A stretch of DNA of 64,000 nt from Chromatiales bacterium (GTDB lineage Bacteria; Pseudomonadota; Gammaproteobacteria; JAGRGH01), in assembly GCA_020445605.1 (NCBI GenBank), contig JAGRGH010000049.1:248001-312000 (forward strand). The letters run 5' to 3'. Within the stretch, counting starts at the first letter, position 1; each line of letters opens with the position of its first letter. Below the pieces are notes generated by a model. It made no database searches, had not been told where the DNA came from, and worked only from the letters and a program-made list of their open reading frames with translations. Positions 57,945-64,000 of this stretch are shown here, piece by piece. Position numbers and translations under genes: made by a program.

Positions 57945-58648
57945 CAGCTGATCTCCCGCGAAAGGAACTGTTCGGCGCGTTCGAGATCGCCCGCACGCGT
58001 GATCTTGATGTTCTCGATCCGCCCTTCAACGATTGCCGGCCGGACGCCATGGGCCTCGAGCGCCGAGGCTTCGTCGGTGATGCGCAATCCACGGTCAAGC
58101 GCCGACTCGATTGCATCGACCAGCAGTCGATAGCGAGAAACCTGCGGTGTATAGGCCTGCCAAAGATCCGCCCGATCCACGGTCTGAACGACGACGCCGT
58201 TCGCGACGCGCTTGATGGTGTCGGCAACTGGCACCCCAAGCAGGGCCGCCTGGCCATTCTGCCTTGCCGCATCAAACACCCGATCTATATCGGAAATGCC
58301 CAGGCAGGGACGCGCGGCGTCGTGGACGGCGATCCAGTCGTCATCGCTGACCCGACCGCGAAGCGTATGCAGTGCTGCGAGCACCGAGTCGACACGCTCG
58401 ACGCCGCCGGCAACCGCCGTGACCCGCGCATCCGCATGGAATTGAGACTGCTTCCAGTGCATGTCGTCGGCACGCAGCGCTACGACCACGCCTACGACCG
58501 CCGGTGCTTGCAGCAGCGCCCGCAAGCTAATGTCGAGTACGGTTGCGCCGGCAAGCGGAAGATACTGTTTCGGCGTCTCAACGCCCATGCGGCGCCCCGT
58601 GCCGGCGGCTGGCACGACTGCCCAGAGTCGGTCGCCTGGAGAGCCCAT
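57944..58648 (-). CDS. ispD: 2-C-methyl-D-erythritol 4-phosphate cytidylyltransferase
   Basis: Third step of the same isoprenoid pathway: CTP plus MEP to CDP-ME. The 234-residue product has the nucleotide-binding [42 protein letters not shown], and [12 protein letters not shown] with [10 protein letters not shown]. Length is standard. It overlaps the ftsB stop by one base (TAATG). Confidence 0.98.
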   Translation of the reverse strand: MGSPGDRLWAVVPAAGTGRRMGVETPKQYLPLAGATVLDISLRALLQAPAVVGVVVALRADDMHWKQSQFHADARVTAVAGGVERVDSVLAALHTLRGRVSDDDWIAVHDAARPCLGISDIDRVFDAARQNGQAALLGVPVADTIKRVANGVVVQTVDRADLWQAYTPQVSRYRLLVDAIESALDRGLRITDEASALEAHGVRPAIVEGRIENIKITRAGDLERAEQFLSREIS

Positions 58649-58932
58649 TACCGGTTCGCCCGAGGTTCTACGATCTGGTAGAAGGTTTCACCGGGACGCA
58701 CGAGCCCGAGTTCGTTACGCGCCCGCTCCTCAAGGGCCTCGTTGTCGGTGCGCAGGGCCTCGACTTCGCGCTCCAGAACCAGATTGCGTTCGCGCAGACG
58801 CACGTTCTCGGCGATCTCGACCTCGGCCTGCGTCGCCAGTCTGCGTAGTTCGATCAGACCGCCGTCACCAAACCAGAGGTGGTAGTGCACGACCACCAGC
58901 AGAAAAATCAGTGCGAGAAGGATCCAGCGCAT
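58648..58932 (-). CDS. ftsB: Cell division protein FtsB
   Basis: A 94-residue single-pass inner-membrane divisome protein of the FtsQLB complex. The N-terminal TM is MRWILLALIFLLVVVHYHLWFG. A periplasmic coiled coil follows (about residues 28-75, LRRLATQAEVEIAENVRLRERN, split) and the conserved ERARNELGLVRPGETFY. Adjacent ispD-ispF confirm the identification. Confidence 0.95.
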   Translation of the reverse strand: MRWILLALIFLLVVVHYHLWFGDGGLIELRRLATQAEVEIAENVRLRERNLVLEREVEALRTDNEALEERARNELGLVRPGETFYQIVEPRANR

Positions 58933-58980
58933 GTCTCACGCCAGCGCCCGGAAATCGTGGGTAATGCGCCGCTGCGACAC

Positions 58981-60267
58981 TCAGACGCGGCCCGAAGAAG
59001 GTTCCGACGCCAACGGCCGCTCCCCCTCCAGGCGCGCGATCACAACCGAACCGCAGCTGTCGCTGAACACGTTGACACTGGTGCGACACATATCGAGCAC
59101 GCGATCGACCGCCAGAATCAACCCGATGGCTTCCAGCGGCAGGCCGATGATGCCAAGGATGATGGTGATCGCAACCAGGCTTGCGGCCGGAATACCCGCG
59201 ACACCGATCGAGGTCACCAGCGCGACCCACACAATCGTGAACTGCTGCGCGAGTGACAGATCGAGTCCGTAGGCCTGGGCAATGAAGATCGCAGCGACGC
59301 ACTCATACAGGGCCGTGCCGTCCATGTTGACCGTTGCACCCAGTGGCAGTACAAAGCTCGCAGTCCGATTGGACACGCCGGCATTCGCCTGCACGCAATC
59401 CATGGTGACCGGCAGGGTCGCGGACGAAGATGCGGTTGAGAATGCCGTCAACAGCGCGGGACTCATCGCCCGGTACATGCGAATCGGCGAAACGCCGCCG
59501 ACCATTCGCAGTATCAGCGGCAGGGCCACGCCGATGTGCAGACCCAGTGCGATGAGCACCGTCAGCGCAAACGACAGCAGCGGCAAAAGCGCGGCAAAAC
59601 CGGTGGTTGAAATCACCTTCGCGACCAGCGCGAACACGCCCAGCGGCGCGAAGCGCATCACCAGTTCGGTGATCCGCATCATGACCTCGAACACGCCGGT
59701 CCAGAAGCCGAGCAGGGTTTTCGCCGGACCATCGGCGATCCGCACCATGAAGTAACCGAACAGCAGGCTGAAGAAGATGAGCCCGAGCATCTGACCGTCG
59801 GCGGCGGCGGCCACGACGTTGGTCGGAATCATGCGGATGAAGACTTCGACAACGTCTCCCGCGCCGCGATCCTGCACCTTTGCCGTGACCGACGCGGTTT
59901 CGGCCGAAAACCCGACCTTGTCGCGGACCGGACCATCGGCGTCGATGCCGGGCTGCATCACGTTGACCATCACAAGCCCGATCAGGATTGCGATCAGACT
60001 GGTGCTGAGGTAGTAGACGATGGTTCGGGCGCCGAGTCGCCCGAACCCGCCCTCGCCACCCAGGTTGCCCACGCCCACGATCATCGACGAGACGATCAGT
60101 GGGACGATCAGCATCTTCAGCGCATTCAGGAAAAGCTTGCCGACGAACTCATAGGTATCGAGCAGAAAATGCGCGAGCCCGACCGGCAGGCTCTCATGAA
60201 TGGCGCCGGCCGCCGCGGCCAGAACCAGCGCAATCAGGATCTGCCAGTGGAGTTTGAGCTTCAGCAT
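58981..60267 (-). CDS. Dicarboxylate/amino acid:cation symporter (DAACS family)
   Basis: A GltP/DctA-like inner-membrane symporter of 428 residues. The N-terminal FLNALKMLIVPLIVSSMIVGV is family-typical. The re-entrant loop HP1 has a serine-rich FSTASSSATLPVTMDCVQ, TM7 has LPLGATVNMDGTALYE with the NMDGT cation-binding motif, and TM8 carries VDRVLDMCRTSVNVFSDS (DMCRT, substrate Asp and Arg). The substrate is probably glutamate, aspartate or C4-dicarboxylates. It begins 9 nt after the ppiD stop. Confidence 0.95.
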   Translation of the reverse strand: MLKLKLHWQILIALVLAAAAGAIHESLPVGLAHFLLDTYEFVGKLFLNALKMLIVPLIVSSMIVGVGNLGGEGGFGRLGARTIVYYLSTSLIAILIGLVMVNVMQPGIDADGPVRDKVGFSAETASVTAKVQDRGAGDVVEVFIRMIPTNVVAAAADGQMLGLIFFSLLFGYFMVRIADGPAKTLLGFWTGVFEVMMRITELVMRFAPLGVFALVAKVISTTGFAALLPLLSFALTVLIALGLHIGVALPLILRMVGGVSPIRMYRAMSPALLTAFSTASSSATLPVTMDCVQANAGVSNRTASFVLPLGATVNMDGTALYECVAAIFIAQAYGLDLSLAQQFTIVWVALVTSIGVAGIPAASLVAITIILGIIGLPLEAIGLILAVDRVLDMCRTSVNVFSDSCGSVVIARLEGERPLASEPSSGRV

Positions 60268-60276
60268 CGACCCGGA

Positions 60277-62178
60277 TTATTCCGAATCGCCCTTGGAGTC
60301 GAACCGTTCAATCTCCGCGACTGAACGTAACGTACGCAGATAGGCCGTCAGCTGCGCGCGGCCCATCGCGCGGCGGTACTCGACCGTGTCGGCCGCCGTC
60401 CCGGGTGTCTCGCCGTCCCGCACGCTCTCCAGCGACACAACCCCGCTGTCACCGTTCGCAAACTGTACCGTGCCGACACTGGACCCACCTGCGGCGGGTT
60501 TCGCGAGACCGAACAGTGTCGCAATCAGTTCCGGCGGATGGTTCGTGTCGTGCCGTGCGACGGCATCGAGCTTTTCCGCCGAGCCGCCGGCCGCGACTGC
60601 CAGTTCGGCAAACGCAGCGCCATTTCGGGCGCGGTTCGCAAGTTCGTCGGCCCGTGCCGCCACCAGATCGGCGGCACGGTCAGCACGCAAGGCCTGCACG
60701 ACCTGCGCGCGAACCTCGTCAAGCAGAGGTATCCGGCTGTCCTGGTGATCGGTGACCCGCAACACCACCAGATGCTCAGGGGCAACCTCGACGGGATCAG
60801 AGTTGTGACGGGCGCCCAGCACTTCATCGCTGAAGGCTGCATTGGATACTCGCGGCGAGGCGAGAATCCCGTCGCGCGTTTCTCGCGTCACCCAGTCGGT
60901 TGTATGCCGTGTCAGACCGAGTTCCTCCGCGGCGGGTTCGAGCGAATCGGGCTGCTCGTACGCCAGCTGGGCCAGGCGCTCGGCCTGTTCGAAATAGATC
61001 TTTTCGGCCTTTTCGCGCGCAACCAGTGTTCGCAGCTGATCGCGAATCTCGTTCAGGGCACGCACACGCTCCGGCTCGACGGAATCGAGTCGAATAAGAT
61101 GCAGGCCAAAACGCGTCTCGATGGGACCACGCAGCTCGCCAGTCTGCATCCCAAACACCGCATCGTCGAACGCCGGCGCCATGACCCCGCGGCGGAAACT
61201 ACCCAGATCGCCACCGGCGGGTGCCGAACCCTTGTCGTCTGAAACCTCTCGCGCGACGTCGTCGAACGATTCGCCTTCCGCGATGCGCTTGCGCGCCGCC
61301 TCGATCCGGTCACTGGCAGCCGTACGGGCCGTCTCGTCCGCATTCGCGTCAAGGCGAATCAGGATATGCCGTGCACGCCGCTGCTCGGGCTGGGTAAAGC
61401 TCGATTTCGCGCTCTCGTAGTGGCGTTGCAGTTCTCCGTCGTCGACCTTGATGGTCGACGCGATGTCATCGATTTGCAGTTCGACGTAAGCGAGCTTGAC
61501 CCGCTCGGCTTGCCGCCAGCGTTCGCGGTTCGCCTCATAGTAGGCGATCACATCGCCGTCGCCGGCCTCGCCCACGGCCGCCGTGGATTTGCTGACACGA
61601 AAAAAGTGGCCCGATCGCGTCTGGCCCGTCAGCCGCGCCACCGCACGCTGCTCGCCTGGGGTCAAGAAGTCAGTACCGGCGATGCCGCGCGCAAGTTGCT
61701 GATGGACGAGATCGTCACGAACTTGCAGCGCAAATCCGTCGGGACTCAGCCCCTGGCTGCGAAGCGCCTGCTGATAGCGGTCATAGTCGAACTGGCCACC
61801 GACCTGAAGCTCGGGCAGTTCTTGGATGTACTGCTGAATTGCGCCGCTGCCGGCACCCAGCCCGAGTTCACCGGCCTTCTGGCGAACGAGTTCCTGATCG
61901 ATCAGTCCATCGACCACCTGGGCGCGCAGCTCGCGATCCGCGATTGATGTCGGGTCGAAACCCGGACCCGCGAGCCGTGCGAGCTCCTGACGGGCGACGG
62001 TGAATGCGCGCTGCACCTGGCCGTCGTCGATGTCCTCGCCGTTGACAGTGGCGACCGGCGCCTGACTGCCACCGCCGATGTATTGTTGAATTCCCCAGAG
62101 GGCAAACGGAATCGAAATCAGGACCACGATGGTCCAGGCGATCCAGCCCTGCGCGCGATCACGAATCGCTTGCAGCAT
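60277..62178 (-). CDS. ppiD: Periplasmic folding chaperone PpiD
   Basis: A membrane-anchored periplasmic SurA-like chaperone of 633 residues. One N-terminal TM anchor (WIAWTIVVLISIPFALWGI) is followed by a SurA_N-like domain (about 36-200) and a parvulin/PPIC domain (about 262-362: ARHILIRLDANADE, GDLGSFRRGVMAPAFDDAVF, GPIETRFGLHLIRLD). A second, degenerate parvulin-like region ends the protein. It follows hupB and two tRNA genes in the conserved lon-hupB-ppiD order. Confidence 0.96.
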   Translation of the reverse strand: MLQAIRDRAQGWIAWTIVVLISIPFALWGIQQYIGGGSQAPVATVNGEDIDDGQVQRAFTVARQELARLAGPGFDPTSIADRELRAQVVDGLIDQELVRQKAGELGLGAGSGAIQQYIQELPELQVGGQFDYDRYQQALRSQGLSPDGFALQVRDDLVHQQLARGIAGTDFLTPGEQRAVARLTGQTRSGHFFRVSKSTAAVGEAGDGDVIAYYEANRERWRQAERVKLAYVELQIDDIASTIKVDDGELQRHYESAKSSFTQPEQRRARHILIRLDANADETARTAASDRIEAARKRIAEGESFDDVAREVSDDKGSAPAGGDLGSFRRGVMAPAFDDAVFGMQTGELRGPIETRFGLHLIRLDSVEPERVRALNEIRDQLRTLVAREKAEKIYFEQAERLAQLAYEQPDSLEPAAEELGLTRHTTDWVTRETRDGILASPRVSNAAFSDEVLGARHNSDPVEVAPEHLVVLRVTDHQDSRIPLLDEVRAQVVQALRADRAADLVAARADELANRARNGAAFAELAVAAGGSAEKLDAVARHDTNHPPELIATLFGLAKPAAGGSSVGTVQFANGDSGVVSLESVRDGETPGTAADTVEYRRAMGRAQLTAYLRTLRSVAEIERFDSKGDSE

Positions 62179-62239
62179 TTATGCGTAAACCGAAACGAGA
62201 TGCGGACCGCGTGCGAACGCGGGCCGCTGATTTGGAAGT

Positions 62240-62316
62240 TGGCGGAGTGGACGGGACTCGAACCCGCGACCCCCGGCGTGACAGGCCGGTATTCTAACCA
62301 ACTGAACTACCACTCC
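62240..62316 (-). tRNA. tRNA-Asp (GUC anticodon)
   Basis: A 77-nt cloverleaf on the minus strand. Acceptor GGAGTGG pairs with CCACTCC, the anticodon loop CTGTCAC gives GUC, and the T-arm is GCGGGTTCGAGTCCCGT-like. CCA is encoded and the discriminator is G. Confidence 0.97.
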
Positions 62317-62363
62317 GGCGTTTGGCGCGGGAACTGCGCCGCAGCTTTTTTTGGCCCGGATGC

Positions 62364-62439
62364 TGGTGGGTGCTGAGGGGTTCGAACCCCCGACCCTCGC
62401 CTTGTAAGGGCGATGCTCTCCCAGCTGAGCTAAGCACCC
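62364..62439 (-). tRNA. tRNA-Val (UAC anticodon)
   Basis: A 76-nt cloverleaf on the minus strand. Acceptor GGGTGCT pairs with AGCACCC, D-arm GCTC/GAGC, anticodon loop CTTACAA gives UAC, and T-arm GGGGGTTCGAACCCC. CCA is encoded and the discriminator is A. It lies between hupB and tRNA-Asp, so it may be processed from a common transcript. Confidence 0.97.
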
Positions 62440-62456
62440 GGACCGAGGAAAGCGCG

Positions 62457-62729
62457 TTAGTTTACGGCATCCTTCAGGGCCTTTCCAGCCTTGAATGCCG
62501 GCACTTTCGAGGCGGCGATTTCAATCATCTCGCCGGTGCGCGGATTGCGGCCCGAACGCGCGGCGCGCTCGCGCACCACGAAGCTGCCGAAGCCCACCAG
62601 ATTCACGCTGTCGCCACCGCGCATCGCATCGGTGACCACTTCGACGAGCGCATCCACCGCCCGCGTCGCCTCTGCCTTGCTCAGGTCGGCGACGGCTGCA
62701 ACGCGATCGATCAGTTCGGTCTTGTTCAT
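62457..62729 (-). CDS. hupB: DNA-binding protein HU-beta
   Basis: A 90-residue nucleoid protein. [30 protein letters not shown] is the dimerisation helix-turn-helix body (split for length). [28 protein letters not shown] (split) contains the DNA-binding arm with RNPRTG, and [18 protein letters not shown] closes it. The ATG at 62729 matches the conserved start; an open extension upstream is discarded. Lon lies upstream, and a strong promoter is at 62815-62844. Confidence 0.98.
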   Translation of the reverse strand: MNKTELIDRVAAVADLSKAEATRAVDALVEVVTDAMRGGDSVNLVGFGSFVVRERAARSGRNPRTGEMIEIAASKVPAFKAGKALKDAVN

Positions 62730-62814
62730 CTTCGAGAACTCCCTTGGGATTGGAATAGTGTGGATACGTAGATAGCCCGGTGCGGCGTCAGACAACCAAG
62801 CATGGCAACAAAAC

Positions 62815-62844
62815 CTTATAACAATCGAACTCCGCCTCGGTCAA
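62815..62844 (-). promoter_or_regulatory. Sigma-70-type promoter of hupB
   Basis: On the minus strand TTGACC (62839-62844, five of six) and TATAAG (62815-62820, five of six) are separated by 18 bp. The -10 lies about 86 nt upstream of the hupB ATG. No other feature was found in the 293-bp space between lon and hupB. Confidence 0.7.
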
Positions 62845-63022
62845 GCGAGCGCGCCATCGAGTCGAGTGTTGCAGACATCGCCCACGGGAACGGATTTCGC
62901 GCAAGTGGTTGATTTTCATGGTCTGCCGCGAACTGCATCCTTTCGATCTCCGCGCCAATACGGCGCCCTCGCGCGGACACCCGCGACCACCCAGCGGTTG
63001 AAACGAGCATTTCTACAGCTTG

Positions 63023-64000
63023 CTAATGATGTGTGAGTTCCGGCCCCTTGGAGCGTTCGCCCTTGCCATCCGAGGATTCCGCTGCTTCCTTGTCCTTGCC
63101 CTCGCTCAGCGGAGTCGGCGCGTGAACCAGCGCCACCTCAAGCACATCGTCAATCCAGCGTACTGCACGAATATCCAGGTTCTGTCGAACGTTTTTCGGA
63201 ATGTCGATCAGGTCGCGCTCGTTTTCATGCGGGATCAACACGATCTTGATGCCACCGCGATGCGCCGCGAGCAGCTTTTCCTTCAGACCGCCGATCGGCA
63301 GCACCTCGCCACGCAACGTGATCTCGCCGGTCATCGCCACGTCGGCGCGAACCGCAATGCCCGTCAGCGCCGAAACCATGGCCGTACACATGCCGACGCC
63401 AGCGCTCGGCCCATCCTTCGGAGTCGCGCCCTCGGGCACGTGGATATGAATATCGTTGACCTGGTGAAAATCCGGCCGAAGACCCAGCGCCGCAGACCGG
63501 CTGCGCACCACGGTCATGGCCGCCTGAATCGACTCCTGCATGACCTCACCCAAGGAACCGGTGAAGCTGAGCTTGCCCTTCCCAGGCATAACGGCCGCTT
63601 CAAGATTGAGCAGCTCACCGCCGTTCTCAGTCCAGGCAAGCCCCACGACCTGGCCAACCCGATCCTGCTCCTCGGCGCGTCCGTAGCGGAACCGTTTGAC
63701 ACCCAGGTATTGCTCAAGCGATTTTTCGGAGACCGTGCGTCGCTTGGTCTTGCGAGAGTCGAGCAGGATCTCTTTCACCACCTTTCGGCAGATCTTGGAA
63801 AGCTCGCGCTCGAGATTACGGACACCGGCCTCGCGCGTGTAGTGCCGGATGACATCGCGAATTACCGCCTCACTCACGTGAAGTTCGTCATCCTTGAGCC
63901 CGTTGTTGCGCATCTGTTTGGGCAACAGGTAACGCTGCGCAATATTGACCTTTTCATCCTCGGTGTATCCCGAAAGGTGAATGATCTCCATCCGGTCACG
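63023..64000 (-). CDS. lon: ATP-dependent protease Lon, N-terminal part outside window
   Basis: The C-terminal 325 or so residues of the Lon protease are visible; the frame continues beyond the right edge (...[12 protein letters not shown]). It includes the end of the AAA+ module ([39 protein letters not shown]) and the serine protease domain. The catalytic Ser is in [18 protein letters not shown] and the Lys in [16 protein letters not shown]. The tail after DDVLEVAL is acidic and low-complexity ([22 protein letters not shown], split). Lon upstream of hupB is the conserved arrangement. Confidence 0.98.
   Translation of the reverse strand, partial: RDRMEIIHLSGYTEDEKVNIAQRYLLPKQMRNNGLKDDELHVSEAVIRDVIRHYTREAGVRNLERELSKICRKVVKEILLDSRKTKRRTVSEKSLEQYLGVKRFRYGRAEEQDRVGQVVGLAWTENGGELLNLEAAVMPGKGKLSFTGSLGEVMQESIQAAMTVVRSRSAALGLRPDFHQVNDIHIHVPEGATPKDGPSAGVGMCTAMVSALTGIAVRADVAMTGEITLRGEVLPIGGLKEKLLAAHRGGIKIVLIPHENERDLIDIPKNVRQNLDIRAVRWIDDVLEVALVHAPTPLSEGKDKEAAESSDGKGERSKGPELTHH

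Overview
The window is a densely packed, high-GC gammaproteobacterial chromosome segment. Several gene orders in it are conserved in that class: rhlB divergent from trxA-rho, ftsK-lolA-rarA-crcB-serS, ftsB-ispD-ispF, and lon-hupB-tRNA-ppiD. A homo-oligomeric ATP sulfurylase (sat), a DsrE-type protein with a TusA-type sulfur carrier beside a LysR regulator, a SoxB-like protein and a SoxW-like double thioredoxin-fold protein suggest a sulfur-oxidising member, perhaps of the Chromatiales/Ectothiorhodospiraceae type. That lineage is an inference from gene content; no rRNA gene is present.

Layout. 1-4.2 kb: RND efflux permease (cut by the window edge), its adaptor and an SCP2-fold protein. 4.6-8.3 kb: dynamin-like GTPase, nadA and a deacetylase-like gene with no normal start codon. 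8.3-14.2 kb: waaA-murU, rho, trxA, then divergent rhlB and a cysteine-cluster protein. 14.3-17.5 kb: nucleotidase, an unknown secreted protein, cysQ and a double thioredoxin-fold protein. 17.5-24 kb: tandem hairpin repeats, a DUF4124 protein, sat, ppc and a PIN-PhoH ATPase. 24-28.3 kb: Sel1-repeat protein, AI-2E family permease, an unknown coupled gene, LysR, DsrE, TusA and tRNA-Ser. 28.5-33.2 kb: Bax inhibitor-1 protein between two copies of a hairpin element, then serS, DUF190, crcB and rarA.

33.2-35.5 kb is the clearest sign of mobility. A SoxB-like gene and an IS91-type transposase remnant sit between rarA and lolA, and the 3' end of lolA is present on both sides. 35.4-41.7 kb: lolA, ftsK, ald, trxB and an orphan ParA. 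42-46.7 kb: acyltransferase, methyltransferase and the three-gene proton-translocating transhydrogenase. 46.9-57.5 kb: a surface-polysaccharide block with two GT2 genes, a tandem GT4 fusion, moaC, a 1489-residue multidomain glycosyltransferase and another GT2. 57.5-64 kb: ispF-ispD-ftsB, a dicarboxylate/amino acid symporter, ppiD, tRNA-Asp, tRNA-Val, hupB and lon (cut by the window edge).

Many neighbours overlap by 1-4 bases (ATGA, GTGA, TGATG), so translational coupling is common. Two families of small multi-hairpin dispersed repeats, the lolA/rarA insertion scar and a -10 motif shared by the lysR and tusA promoters are the most notable non-genic features.
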